64,000 nt of DNA from an uncultured Desulfobacter sp. (GCF_963677125.1 NZ_OY781882.1:1744501-1808500), one strand, 5' to 3'; counted from the stretch's first letter, positions 1 through 8,781 are shown. A program made the numbers and translations. The notes: a model not told the origin generated them from the letters alone.

Positions 1-781
1 CCGACCGCAGGTCCGCACCGCCTTCGATCATATGGGTGGCAAAGGAGTGGCGCAGGGTATGGGGGGAGACAGGCCGGACAATACCGGCATCAAGGACATA
101 TTTTTTGATGATTTTCCAGAATGACTGACGGGTCATGGGTTTGCCTGCCCTCGCAATAAACAGATAATCACTGGACAGCTGCTTTAATGCCATGGGGCGC
201 CCGTGATCCAGCCAAATTTTTGCCGCGTCCCTGGCTTTTGAGCCGATGGGCACAATTCTCTCTTTGGCGCCTTTGCCCATAACCCTGACAAGCCCTGCAT
301 CCAGATTCACATCAGCCACTTTTAAAGATATAAGTTCCGTGACCCGAAGCCCTGCCCCATACATAATTTCCATCATGGCAAGATTTCTCTGTCCTTTGGG
401 AGTTGTGACATCACAGCTGTTCAAAAGCAATTCCACCTCATTGATGGAAATGACACACGGCAAATGCTTTCCGGTTTTGGGAATATCAATATCTTTCAAG
501 GGGTTGACAGACACCAATTTCTCTGCTGTCAAGTATTTATAAAACCCTCTTATGGAAATCAGATGCCGGGCTCTGGATCTGGCTGACAGCCCCTGGCGGG
601 TCAAATAAACCAGCCATCCAAGAACTGCTGTAGTATCGGCATTGCCAAGATCCTCAATCCCGTTTTCCGACAGATAATTAAGGTATGAACAAAGATCTGC
701 GCCATAGGCTGTGATGCTGTTGGCGGAAAGCCCTTTTTCTATGGTCAGATGGTCCATATATGCGTCTGCAAGTTCATACAT
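1..781 (-). CDS. xerD: Tyrosine recombinase XerD (C-terminus beyond window)
   Basis: Site-specific recombinase that, with XerC, resolves chromosome dimers at dif. About 260 residues are present. The frame runs off the left edge of the window, so the last part with the catalytic His/Trp and Tyr is missing. The N-terminal SAM-like core-binding domain is followed by the catalytic domain with GAGLRVTEL (first catalytic Arg) and HTLRHSFATHM (catalytic His-x-x-Arg). The phrase MTRQSFW before the HxxR box favours XerD over XerC. The start is the ATG at 781 (MYELADAY). The frame stays open a little further upstream, but no better start lies there. It lies 43 bases downstream of the acidic-repeat gene on the same strand and could be co-transcribed with it. 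Confidence 0.93.
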   Translation of the reverse strand, partial: MYELADAYMDHLTIEKGLSANSITAYGADLCSYLNYLSENGIEDLGNADTTAVLGWLVYLTRQGLSARSRARHLISIRGFYKYLTAEKLVSVNPLKDIDIPKTGKHLPCVISINEVELLLNSCDVTTPKGQRNLAMMEIMYGAGLRVTELISLKVADVNLDAGLVRVMGKGAKERIVPIGSKARDAAKIWLDHGRPMALKQLSSDYLFIARAGKPMTRQSFWKIIKKYVLDAGIVRPVSPHTLRHSFATHMIEGGADLRS

Positions 782-824
782 GGCTGTATCATTTAGCAGT
801 GTTTGGGTTTTATAGCCAGGGCGC

Positions 825-3110
825 TTACTGAAAAAGCTGTGAAACACATCGAAATCCAATGATATTGGCAGATGTATCCAAAGGGAACAAGCCTCGGGAA
901 CTGATGGTCACCGAGTCCTTGGCATTCCAGGCCCCGCCTTTGGCCACATTGAACAACTTGGATTTACGGGTGACAAAGGGGGGCGGCTGGGTGTCGGCGG
1001 TCCATTCCATGACATTACCCAGCATATCCGTCATGCCGAAAACATTGGCAGCATGATCATAATCATCCACAGGGCTAGTGTCGGCATGGCCTGACGACTC
1101 AATGTTTAATGCCTTTGGGTCAAACTGATCACCCCAGGGATATTTTAAAGCCATGTCCGTGCGGGCAGCAGCTTCCCATTCGGCTTCCGTGGGCAGACGC
1201 CGTCCGATCCATGAGGCATAGGCAAAGGCATCATCCACACTGATTTGAACCACGGGGTGGTTTCTTTTGCCGTGAAGGGTGGAACCGGGCCCTAACGGCT
1301 GGTACCAGCACGCCCCTTTAACAATGGAAGATCCGGCTTGTTTGCCCCAGACCACTTTATCTCCCTGTTTTTTAAACCGGGAATGGTAAACGGTTCCAAG
1401 CCCTCTTTTTTCAGCTGTAGTAATATACCCGGTTTGTTCAATAAAAATTTCAAATAAAGCATTGGTTACCGGATATTTACCCATGTAGACCTTGGGCATG
1501 TCAAACGGCTGTAAAGCCAGGCTGGATTTCAAAGATTTTTGTGTGCCTATGGTATAGGTACCTGCGGGAATCGTTATATATGCATTAAATTTTTTTTCAC
1601 GCTCTCCTAAAAAATCGTCAAACTGTTCGGCCAGCTCCCGGGCATTTCTAAATTCCTCAAGGGCTTCAAGCTCTTCTTCATCAAGCTCATCAAGCTCTTC
1701 TAAGTCCTCATCGTCATCTAAATCAACCTCTTGAATCTCCTGATCCTCATCAAGTTCAATATCTTCTATTTCTTCAAGGGACTCATCATCATCGAGCTCG
1801 ACATCTTCTATCTGGGTATCCTCGTCAATCTCTTCGAGCTCTTCAAGATCTTCATCTTCGTCAAGTTCAACCTCTTCTATCTCCTGGTCTTCATCTATCT
1901 CTTCAACCTCTTCGAGTTCGTCATCCTCGATATCTTCTATTTCAATATCATCATCGATCTCTTCAATATCGCCGTCGAGAACATCCTCATCCACCGCTTC
2001 AAGTTCTTCGTCCTCGTCAAGTTCAACCTCTTCTATCTCCTGGTCTTCATCTATCTCTTCAACCTCTTCGAGTTCGTCATCCTCAATATCTTCTATTTCA
2101 ATATCATCATCTATCTCTTCGATATCGCTGTCGAGAAGATCCTCGTCCACCGCTTCAAGTTCTTCGTCCTCGTCAAGTTCAACCTCTTCTATCTCCTGGT
2201 CTTCATCTATCTCTTCAACCTCTTCGAGTTCGTCATCCTCAATATCTTCTATTTCAATATCATCATCTATCTCTTCAATATCGCTGTCGAGAACATCCTC
2301 GTCCACCGCTTCAAGTTCTTCGTCCTCGTCAAGTTCGACCTCTTCTATCTCCTGGTCTTCATCTATTTCTTCAACCTCTTCGAGTTCGTCATCCTCGATA
2401 TCTTCTATTTCAATATCATCATCTATCTCTTCAATATCGCTGTCGAGAACATCCTCATCCACCGCTTCAAGTTCTTCGTCCTCGTCAAGTTCGACCTCTT
2501 CTATCTCCTGGTCTTCATCTATTTCTTCAACGTCTTCAAGGGTGCTGCCGCCATCACTGCCTTTACCTTCATCGTTATCCAAAACCCCGGAACCAAGCCG
2601 GTTAAGCACTTTTTTAATCTCTTCTAGTATATCCCTTGACTCATGATCTTCATCAGAAGATTTTATTTGATCCAGAAACTCAGCCACGGCATTCAGCACA
2701 TCAGCAGCCTTGGCAAGATCAAATCCCTCGGTTTTTACGGCATCACCGAAAGATTGTAGAAGACTGCTTTTCGCATCCTCCGTCATGTCAAAAACATTTG
2801 AATCGGTCAGCGTTATGTCCTCGGGATTAAGCCCTTTGGCGGACAATTTTTTCAAATCGGCATTAATGGAGGATCTCAGGCTGGAAAAATTTCTTCTTTT
2901 GGATCCTATTTTTGCAGGATCATCCCCGACCTCCCATATCTGACGGATAAGACCGTCCCCGTCTATAGACGAAAGATCTAAAATACTATCTTCGGAGACG
3001 TAATAAGAAGAAACGGCTCGAATGGCCTTATCCTTGACGGATCCTGGACGATAGTTAAGATTCTCTATTGCCTCGGCAATGCCCGACAAGGTGATGGATA
3101 CATTAGCCAA
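825..3110 (-). CDS. Acidic-repeat protein with C-terminal formylglycine-generating-enzyme (SUMF1) fold
   Basis: A 761-residue protein in three parts. Residues 1-155 are an unrecognised mostly helical domain (MANVSITLSGIAEAI at the start). Residues 190-500 are an extremely acidic Glu/Asp/Ile/Val stretch with four near-identical 52-residue repeats. Residues 507-760 are a SUMF1/FGE-type domain with IPAGTYTIG, GRRLPTEAEWEAAAR, LGNVMEWT and GFRCV. Real FGE uses a pair of active-site cysteines near the GG(A/S)W motif. Here that segment (KGGAWNAKDSVTISSRG) has none, so sulfatase activation is unlikely and a binding role is more plausible. No signal peptide is visible. The gene is divergent from the ParA gene. 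That suggests, but does not prove, a shared function with that cluster. Confidence 0.85.
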   Translation of the reverse strand: MANVSITLSGIAEAIENLNYRPGSVKDKAIRAVSSYYVSEDSILDLSSIDGDGLIRQIWEVGDDPAKIGSKRRNFSSLRSSINADLKKLSAKGLNPEDITLTDSNVFDMTEDAKSSLLQSFGDAVKTEGFDLAKAADVLNAVAEFLDQIKSSDEDHESRDILEEIKKVLNRLGSGVLDNDEGKGSDGGSTLEDVEEIDEDQEIEEVELDEDEELEAVDEDVLDSDIEEIDDDIEIEDIEDDELEEVEEIDEDQEIEEVELDEDEELEAVDEDVLDSDIEEIDDDIEIEDIEDDELEEVEEIDEDQEIEEVELDEDEELEAVDEDLLDSDIEEIDDDIEIEDIEDDELEEVEEIDEDQEIEEVELDEDEELEAVDEDVLDGDIEEIDDDIEIEDIEDDELEEVEEIDEDQEIEEVELDEDEDLEELEEIDEDTQIEDVELDDDESLEEIEDIELDEDQEIQEVDLDDDEDLEELDELDEEELEALEEFRNARELAEQFDDFLGEREKKFNAYITIPAGTYTIGTQKSLKSSLALQPFDMPKVYMGKYPVTNALFEIFIEQTGYITTAEKRGLGTVYHSRFKKQGDKVVWGKQAGSSIVKGACWYQPLGPGSTLHGKRNHPVVQISVDDAFAYASWIGRRLPTEAEWEAAARTDMALKYPWGDQFDPKALNIESSGHADTSPVDDYDHAANVFGMTDMLGNVMEWTADTQPPPFVTRKSKLFNVAKGGAWNAKDSVTISSRGLFPLDTSANIIGFRCVSQLFQ
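1842..2537. repeat. In-frame 156-bp tandem repeats inside the acidic protein gene
   Basis: The motif tcgaga recurs at end positions 1980, 2136, 2292 and 2448, exactly 156 bases apart, and the sequence between is nearly identical in each unit. The units encode 52 residues each (about four and a half copies) of the type EEVEEIDEDQEIEEVELDED followed by more acidic residues. The near-identity at DNA level, including synonymous positions, points to recent amplification or gene conversion, and copy number is likely to vary between strains. The opposite strand carries a long open frame through the repeats, which is only their shadow. Confidence 0.95.
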
Positions 3111-3385
3111 ACCTTAAAAAGCTCCTTTGTAAATGATTTTAAAAAAAATATTGGATCAGGTTAAAGGGCATCCGAAACCCTAAAAGATATAAATTTTAAC
3201 CTAAATATATGTTTTAACGTGATTTTAATACAGTTATTATGATATAAGATATGATATATTTCAACTGTACAAAAATCTTGATCTTAAAACGGAAATAACT
3301 CATCTGCTGACTGCAGATAAAAGCCCTGATATTATAACATCCGGCACTAAAAAATCTTTATGAGCATGCTAAAATATAAAAAAAA

Positions 3386-4156
3386 ATGAGAAATGTATTA
3401 ACTATTTCAGGGCTGAAAGGCGGTACAGGCAAGAGCACGACAGCCCTTAACCTATCCGCTTGCCTGGCACTTTATGGGCAAAAAGTACTGCTCGTTGACT
3501 GCGACCCTCAGGCACGCGTGTCCCAATGGCGTAAAAGTAATTCAAATGGGAATGATCATGACCTTGCGCAGGTGCTTGCGGGTAGAATAAGCGTTCCTGA
3601 TGCCATATGCCCAACTGATATTGACGGACTGTATATGCTGCCGGCCGGTTTCGATCTTTTTCCCATATCTCTTAAACTAACCAGGCGCATGGACAACGAA
3701 AAGCTTCTTCGCCTTGTTATTGATGAGATAAAAGATGATTATGATATGATTATGCTTGATGCACCTTCATCCTGCGGATATTTAAGCTTAGCCGCTTTGA
3801 CGGCAGCTGACTGGATTGCGGCAGTAGTTATCCCGGATGAAGACTGGGTCAGTGATTTTCATTCACTGATGAAAATTGTCCGGTACATACGCCAAACCCA
3901 CAGTACACCGTTAGGCATTGCAGGTATTGTGTTCAACAGATGCAATAGTGAAAAGCAGATTGAAAATCGTGTGGTTACTGAAGTGCTGGAACAGATTCGT
4001 CCCCTGATATATAAAACCATGATCCCTGACGATGAAATTCTTGATCAGGCAGACGTCTGTCTTAGCCCGCTGGCTGTGTATGACATTAAAGCCCAGGCTT
4101 CCCAGGCTTACTTTGCTATCGCCAGGGAGATTATCCGTGCATTCAATTTAAAATGA
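3386..4156 (+). CDS. ParA/MinD-family ATPase
   Basis: A 256-residue P-loop ATPase of the ParA/Soj class, which position DNA or protein cargo by nucleotide-dependent dimerisation. The deviant Walker A is at residues 9-17 (LKGGTGKST, with the signature Lys), the switch I-like DCDPQA follows, and Walker B is near residue 122 (MIMLDAPSS). There is no N-terminal HTH, so it resembles the short orphan or plasmid-type ParAs. No parB or parS-like gene lies next to it. The partners are the two genes that follow at 10-base and about 12-base spacing. Upstream (3302-3318) is a small inverted repeat, ATCTGC-TGACT-GCAGAT, that could be an operator. The 275-base gap to the divergent acidic gene is AT-rich and otherwise featureless. 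Confidence 0.9.
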   Translation: MRNVLTISGLKGGTGKSTTALNLSACLALYGQKVLLVDCDPQARVSQWRKSNSNGNDHDLAQVLAGRISVPDAICPTDIDGLYMLPAGFDLFPISLKLTRRMDNEKLLRLVIDEIKDDYDMIMLDAPSSCGYLSLAALTAADWIAAVVIPDEDWVSDFHSLMKIVRYIRQTHSTPLGIAGIVFNRCNSEKQIENRVVTEVLEQIRPLIYKTMIPDDEILDQADVCLSPLAVYDIKAQASQAYFAIAREIIRAFNLK

Positions 4157-4166
4157 GGAGACCCCA

Positions 4167-4580
4167 TTGAAATTGACCAATCCCGAATCTATCCAGGAAA
4201 GTGAAAAAGAGTTTATAGACACTATAAATGCGGAACTTGACTGGGATATCATCGAGCAGATGTTGCTTGACAAACATAATTTTGCGGTTCAGGATGACAT
4301 TGAGTATAAAGATGGCAATCTTATCGTTTATAACAACGAAATCGCATACAAATTTGATTTTCAAATCAAGGTTCCCCTTTCGGTAATTTTTAACCGCAGT
4401 GGTGAATGTCTGTCAATGTCAACGACCAGGGATAATGAAGATGCGGAAGTTAACGAAGATGAGCAAGGCCTAAATTCGTCAACACACCAGACGTCCAATG
4501 GAGAACCGGACAAAAGCAAAGTAGAGGGGATGGCTATTGAGATCGCTGATTTGATCTCTGAAATAAATAATAAAGTATAA
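4167..4580 (+). CDS. Uncharacterised acidic protein in ParA cluster
   Basis: A 137-residue protein of no family I recognise. The start is a TTG at 4167, chosen because GAGGAG lies just upstream at the usual distance. The middle part alternates hydrophobic and charged residues (VPLSVIFNRSGECLSM), suggesting a small beta-rich fold. The stretch around residues 85-110 is acidic and low in complexity, and the C-terminus looks like a short helix. It sits between parA and the zinc-ribbon gene in one operon, so it may be the ParA cargo or adaptor; this is inferred from position only. Confidence 0.75.
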   Translation: MKLTNPESIQESEKEFIDTINAELDWDIIEQMLLDKHNFAVQDDIEYKDGNLIVYNNEIAYKFDFQIKVPLSVIFNRSGECLSMSTTRDNEDAEVNEDEQGLNSSTHQTSNGEPDKSKVEGMAIEIADLISEINNKV

Positions 4581-4592
4581 GGGAGTGTGGAT

Positions 4593-6047
4593 ATGCCGGA
4601 GGGCACCAAAACCAAACGGGAGTCCGTCAGAAAACAATTGGATGAAATTTTAGCCAAGGAGATCACCGCGTTTATTGATGTAGATTCCAATATGGCAATG
4701 ATGTCTTTCAACCTTGCCACCATCTCCTGTATCGTTATCAGCGTGGATCGGGAGCGTGAAATCAAAGAATATCCAGACTCTCCTCCGGAACGTTTCAACC
4801 GAGAGACCTTTACCTCGGAACTTGTGGATATCGGACTTGATCAAGACGATTATCTTGACAATGCCATATCAACCGTCCTGGGATCCGGTTACGTTACAAC
4901 ACTTTCCAATGGTGAATTCAAAGCCGAAATGCCGGCGTTTATGATGGTCGGCTTTTTAGACTCCATGTTTCCGGGCATGCAGGGCCTTAACCTGATTGCG
5001 TTTATTCTTCAAATAAATGACGAAGTCAATTCCGGCAGAAAAAGCCTTGATCTTGCCAAACAAAGCTTTGAAACGACCCTTAAAACCCGCGGCGTTTCGG
5101 TGACAAAAGACCGGGCACAGGAACGGGCAACCGAAATGGTTAAAGGGGGCAATAAATCAGTTACCGTACAGTCCAAACAAATTTCAGCCCGGTTGAAAAA
5201 AGAAAAACTCAACAAATTGTCCAAGCTGATGAAATCCAGAAAGCAACGGACTGACGGCTATCAGGAAAAGGTCAAAATTAAAAATCTTTTTGACAAAGAA
5301 CCAAGTCCTGAAGAAATTGAGGCTGAAAAACAAAAAGCCAGGGAAGCCCAAAAGGCTGCATTGAAAGCTGAAGAACTGGCAAAAGAGTTAGAGGAAAAAG
5401 AGAAAAAAATAAAAGAAGCAGAAGTTGCTGCACAGGAACTTGCAGAAAAACTTAAAATTATTGAAGAAAAGGAAAAAGCTGCCGAAGAGGCCAGAGCCAA
5501 AGCCATAGAAGCCCAGGAAAAAGCAGACGCCCTTGCGGCTAAAGAAAAGGAAATGGCCGAAAAGGAAGCCAGACTTTTAGCCCTTGAAGAAGCGTTTAAA
5601 CGAAAAGAAGAAGAGAGCAAAAAGCAGGCAGAAGCGCAAAAACTTGCAGAAAAGCAAGCAGAGGAAGAAAAAATTCAAGATGATATTGAATCCAGAATCG
5701 CCGCCTTTGAGCAGACCCTGGCCATGCCTTGTCCGGTATGCCGTAACGGCAAGGTTGAAGAAAAGACCACGGACAAAGGAAAGGTGTTTTACTCTTGTAA
5801 CCAGGAGGATTGCCGGTTCGTATCCTGGGATAAACCCTATCATTTTGAATGTCCATTGTGCAAAAACCCATATTTAATCGAGTTTACCACACCGTCAGGC
5901 ATTCCGGGGCTTAAATGCCCCAGGGCTTCATGCACCTATTCCCAGGACAACCTGCAGCCACCCGTTCAGCACATGGCTGCAACGGCAGCAGCAGAGACTG
6001 CTCCCAAGAAGAAAAAACTGGTCCGACGCGTCAAACGACGGCGATGA
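4593..6047 (+). CDS. Coiled-coil protein with C-terminal tandem zinc ribbons
   Basis: About 484 residues. Residues 1-230 form an unrecognised mostly helical domain. Residues 236-370 are a long Glu/Lys/Ala-rich coiled coil. Near residues 380-445 are two C4 zinc-ribbon-like modules of the topoisomerase I C-terminal type (CPVC...CNQEDC and CPLC...CPRASC). The protein ends in a very basic tail (KKKKLVRRVKRRR) suited to nucleic-acid binding. The start is taken as the ATG at 4593 because GGGAG at 4581-4585 is well spaced for it; an in-frame GTG at 4587 is the alternative. It is the last gene of the parA run. The layout (dimerising coil, DNA-binding end) would suit a ParA-linked DNA or cargo adaptor, but that is inference. 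Confidence 0.8.
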   Translation: MPEGTKTKRESVRKQLDEILAKEITAFIDVDSNMAMMSFNLATISCIVISVDREREIKEYPDSPPERFNRETFTSELVDIGLDQDDYLDNAISTVLGSGYVTTLSNGEFKAEMPAFMMVGFLDSMFPGMQGLNLIAFILQINDEVNSGRKSLDLAKQSFETTLKTRGVSVTKDRAQERATEMVKGGNKSVTVQSKQISARLKKEKLNKLSKLMKSRKQRTDGYQEKVKIKNLFDKEPSPEEIEAEKQKAREAQKAALKAEELAKELEEKEKKIKEAEVAAQELAEKLKIIEEKEKAAEEARAKAIEAQEKADALAAKEKEMAEKEARLLALEEAFKRKEEESKKQAEAQKLAEKQAEEEKIQDDIESRIAAFEQTLAMPCPVCRNGKVEEKTTDKGKVFYSCNQEDCRFVSWDKPYHFECPLCKNPYLIEFTTPSGIPGLKCPRASCTYSQDNLQPPVQHMAATAAAETAPKKKKLVRRVKRRR

Positions 6048-6303
6048 ATTTTTCCAAGACATATAAAAAATTCTTTTGTGTATCTTTTCATTGTTTTTTA
6101 ATTTGATTTTATAAGAAAGTCTGTGTAACGTAAAAAAATCTTTTGGCGTTTGTTGAAAGTTGCGTCTGGGCGTTGATAGAATTCATAGGCCCATGATCGT
6201 TATGGGAAGTACTGATTATGCGGTATAACACTATGATATTTAAGATATCAGGCCTTGATAAACATCACTTGAGATACAGAAACCAAAACCCTGTCAGACA
6301 AAA

Positions 6304-7194
6304 ATGAAACCAATATTTTTAACAATTTTAGCAGGTCTAATAATACTGATAGCATTCCAGGTATATGCCTTGGTGAATCCGGTTACTCAGAAGCCAAAGG
6401 CGCAATTGTACCCAAACAGCCAAAAGACGGATTATACCCAACAACATCCAACATTGAATCGCATTGAGCCTGTCAAACTCAATAAAGTCATTCACCGAGT
6501 TACCCAAAGAAATCTCTTTCAAGTACAAGTAGACGGTAAACAAAAAATGGCGCCTGAACTTGAAGAGCTGAACCTTGAGAAGACCAGCTTGAAACTGACC
6601 CTTTGGGGCACGGTGACAGGGCAAAACAAAGAGGATGGCTGGGCTGTGATAAAGGATCTTAAAGCAAAACAGCAAGAGTTGTACCGGGTCAATGATAAAA
6701 TCCAGGGTGCCACCATAAAAGCCATATTACGAAACAGGATTATCTTAACCGTAAATGGTAAGGATCAAATTCTTGAAGTAGATGACAATCCATTGTCTTC
6801 AAATAACAGAAAACGTCAATTTTCGGACAGAAGGCCCACGACTCCGACGCCCCGGCAGAGCCCCCCGGATCGACCAGGCATACCTGACAACGTATCGCAG
6901 TCAAATCAATTGTTTAAAACCCGGCCTTACTTTAGAAACGGCGAAGCGTCAGGTGTTATGATTTACAGCATTAAAAGGGGGTCCGTGGCCCAGCTTTTAG
7001 GCCTTCGAAACGGTGACATCATCCAGGCCGTCGATGACGTTGAGATCCAAGATGTTCAGGATCTTGAAGATTTTGATGAAAATATTGACGAACAATCAGA
7101 TATGACCATTTCCATCCTCAGGCGTGGGAAAGCCAAAGAACTGGTTTTCAGTGCACAGGATAGCGCACATACTGTCAATGATGTTGAACAATAA
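6304..7194 (+). CDS. GspC-like type II secretion protein with PDZ domain
   Basis: A 296-residue inner-membrane protein with one N-terminal membrane anchor (residues 4-24). Next is a GspC homology region (about 60-165) with the typical LNKVIHRVTQRNLF entry and the WGTVTG strand. After a Pro-rich linker comes a PDZ domain (about 205-290, with GDIIQAVDDVEI). In type II secretion GspC links the inner-membrane platform to the secretin GspD. No gspD or other gsp gene is in the window; the neighbours are instead a YidD-like gene and a TPR gene, whose starts overlap head to tail. It may therefore serve a distant gsp operon or a private complex with these neighbours. Confidence 0.8.
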   Translation: MKPIFLTILAGLIILIAFQVYALVNPVTQKPKAQLYPNSQKTDYTQQHPTLNRIEPVKLNKVIHRVTQRNLFQVQVDGKQKMAPELEELNLEKTSLKLTLWGTVTGQNKEDGWAVIKDLKAKQQELYRVNDKIQGATIKAILRNRIILTVNGKDQILEVDDNPLSSNNRKRQFSDRRPTTPTPRQSPPDRPGIPDNVSQSNQLFKTRPYFRNGEASGVMIYSIKRGSVAQLLGLRNGDIIQAVDDVEIQDVQDLEDFDENIDEQSDMTISILRRGKAKELVFSAQDSAHTVNDVEQ

Positions 7195-7678
7195 TACACA
7201 AAAAACTGTTAACAATTCACTATTCCAAATATTTGTGATTCATTTTTTTTTGTATATCTTTCTTTTAAGTGGGGCATCTAAAGAGGTTTGGGCCCAAAAC
7301 CCAAACCAAACCAATGAAACAAACACCAATCCCCTAATTCAATTTTATCAGAGACACATATCCGAGATTGACGGCCATCGCTGCCCCATGTATCCAAACT
7401 GCTCCCGGTATTGTGCGCAAGCCATCCGAAAACACGGCTTGGGATTAGGCTGGATTATGGCCTGCGATCGTCTGCTCAGGTGCGGCAGGGATGAGGTTCG
7501 CCTTTCTCCCCATGTCAAAATCAATGGGCGAGAATTAACATTTGACCCGGTCAGTGCCAATGACTTCTGGTGGTTCTCACCCAAATCGACTGGCGTTGTA
7601 ACCAATTTACCTGAAAAAATTTGGTATAATTCAGGTTCCGCTCAGCTGTCGGATTTGAATCCGAATCAGCAAAAATGA
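7178..7678 (+). CDS. yidD: YidD-family protein with signal peptide
   Basis: A YidD (DUF37) protein, a family linked to efficient membrane-protein insertion. The core LIQFYQRHIS and CPMYPNCSRYC with the following helix is clear at about residues 52-95, and a C-terminal extension of about 70 residues follows. Unlike the usual 70-90 residue YidD, which sits next to rnpA and yidC, this copy has a hydrophobic signal-like segment after the start (IFVIHFFLYIFLL). It overlaps the GspC-like gene by 17 bases. The start is taken at one of the two ATGs 7178/7181; the frame extends up to 7124. The end overlaps the next start by 4 bases. A periplasmic or membrane-tethered role with the neighbouring TPR protein is inferred. 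Confidence 0.82.
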   Translation: MMLNNNTQKTVNNSLFQIFVIHFFLYIFLLSGASKEVWAQNPNQTNETNTNPLIQFYQRHISEIDGHRCPMYPNCSRYCAQAIRKHGLGLGWIMACDRLLRCGRDEVRLSPHVKINGRELTFDPVSANDFWWFSPKSTGVVTNLPEKIWYNSGSAQLSDLNPNQQK

Positions 7679-8628
7679 GGTATCTGCAGATATACCTGCC
7701 CATTCTTACACTTATCTTGGGCCTTAGTTCACCACATGTCCAGGCAATATCCGACAATCAATCCGGCCTTATTATTACGGCCGATATGCAGTTTGACTAC
7801 GCCCAGAAACTCTTTGAACAAAAAGATTATGCGGCCGCCCAAGTGGAGTTCAAGCGGTTCATCCATTTTTTCCCCCAGGATCCGAGATATGACCGTGCCG
7901 ATTATTCTACAGGCGTTGCCCTGTTTCACTCGGGACAATTTTATGAGGCGGCCAAACGTTTTGATAACATTATCCGGCAGACTAAAGATATAGACAGTCC
8001 ATGGGCCCACAAATCCTGCTTTATGCAGAGCCAAGCATTTGAGGCCATGGGAAACACAGGTTATGCCCAGATTGTTCTTCAAAATTATTTAAAATTGACC
8101 CGGGATACCGATACAAAAAATCGGATTTATCTGGAGCTTGCCCGGTTGCATATTCAAAACACTGCGACCCCAGGCAAAGATGAGCTAGACAATGCCCGGA
8201 AAAATCTCTTGCTGATCAGTGGCGAAAAACAAGGGGAATATAAGGTCGCAAATCAACTTGACGCCATTGACCGTGCTGTGAACGCACCGAAAAAAAGCCC
8301 TGTCCTGTCAGGGATTTTGGCCGTTATCCCCGGAGGAGGGATGCTGTATTGTGAACGGTATAAAGATGCCTTTATCAGTTTTTGTTTTAATACCGGATTA
8401 ATATGGGCTGCATACACAGCCTTTGACCATGACAACCCCGCCCTTGGTGGTGTCATTACCTTTGTGGAGTCGGGTTTTTATTCAGGAAACATTTACGGTT
8501 CCATAACAGCCGCTCACAAGTACAACAAAGCGGCCCAGATAAAAATTTTAAATAAAACCTTTGACTTTCAACCGGGATTTGACCCGGTAAATAAATCTTT
8601 TTTCCTGAAACTGACCCACGGGTTTTAA
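7675..8628 (+). CDS. Exported TPR-repeat protein with C-terminal membrane segments
   Basis: A 317-residue protein with an N-terminal signal peptide (cleavage near HVQA). Three or so tetratricopeptide repeats span residues 40-170 (FDYAQKLFEQKDYAAAQVEF is a typical unit). A C-terminal part (about 205-290) has a Gly/Pro-rich VIPGGGMLY motif and hydrophobic stretches, like proteins found next to YidD-type genes. It overlaps the YidD-like gene by an ATGA junction, so the two are translationally coupled. It probably scaffolds an envelope complex; the partner is unknown. The stop codon lies directly against a palindromic repeat element. Confidence 0.8.
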   Translation: MRYLQIYLPILTLILGLSSPHVQAISDNQSGLIITADMQFDYAQKLFEQKDYAAAQVEFKRFIHFFPQDPRYDRADYSTGVALFHSGQFYEAAKRFDNIIRQTKDIDSPWAHKSCFMQSQAFEAMGNTGYAQIVLQNYLKLTRDTDTKNRIYLELARLHIQNTATPGKDELDNARKNLLLISGEKQGEYKVANQLDAIDRAVNAPKKSPVLSGILAVIPGGGMLYCERYKDAFISFCFNTGLIWAAYTAFDHDNPALGGVITFVESGFYSGNIYGSITAAHKYNKAAQIKILNKTFDFQPGFDPVNKSFFLKLTHGF

Positions 8629-8779
8629 GTAGTGTCTGAACGAAAACCTGAAAATTTTGTCGAGTACAAGGCAAACGAAAATTTTAACCACAGGCATATA
8701 TTGAATATTACGCGGATTAAAATTTTCGGCCAACGAAGTAATCGGCAAAATTTGCGGTTTTCGGTCGGGCACTAAGTAG
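8627..8779. repeat. Long palindromic intergenic element, copy A (full length)
   Basis: About 150 bases that fold on themselves. The outer left arm (GTGTCTGAACGAAAACC...) matches the reverse complement of the right end (GTGCCCGACCGAAAACC...) over about 31 bases. An inner pair, GAAAATTTTAACC and GGATTAAAATTTTC, flanks a centre with GGCATATATTGAATATT. It starts on the stop codon of the TPR gene and ends two bases from the next gene's end, so it occupies the whole gap between convergent genes. A rearranged copy in the opposite orientation lies at 29481-29571. It may also act as a bidirectional terminator. Confidence 0.9.
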
Positions 8780-8781
8780 CA

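Noticed and set aside
825..1600. Active formylglycine-generating enzyme
   Set aside because: The cysteine pair needed for catalysis is absent and no sulfatase gene is nearby.
1842..2537. Regular repeats that could suggest a CRISPR array
   Set aside because: The 156-base period has no separate spacers, the frame is open throughout, and no cas gene is near.
1731..2627. A 298-residue plus-strand frame rich in Phe, Ile and Leu
   Set aside because: It is the complement of the acidic tandem repeats (Glu/Asp codons read backwards give Phe/Leu/Ile codons) and has no ribosome site.
8627..8779. AAGTAG on both sides of the palindromic element as a target-site duplication
   Set aside because: The same bases flank the end of copy B at 29571, so they belong to the element itself.
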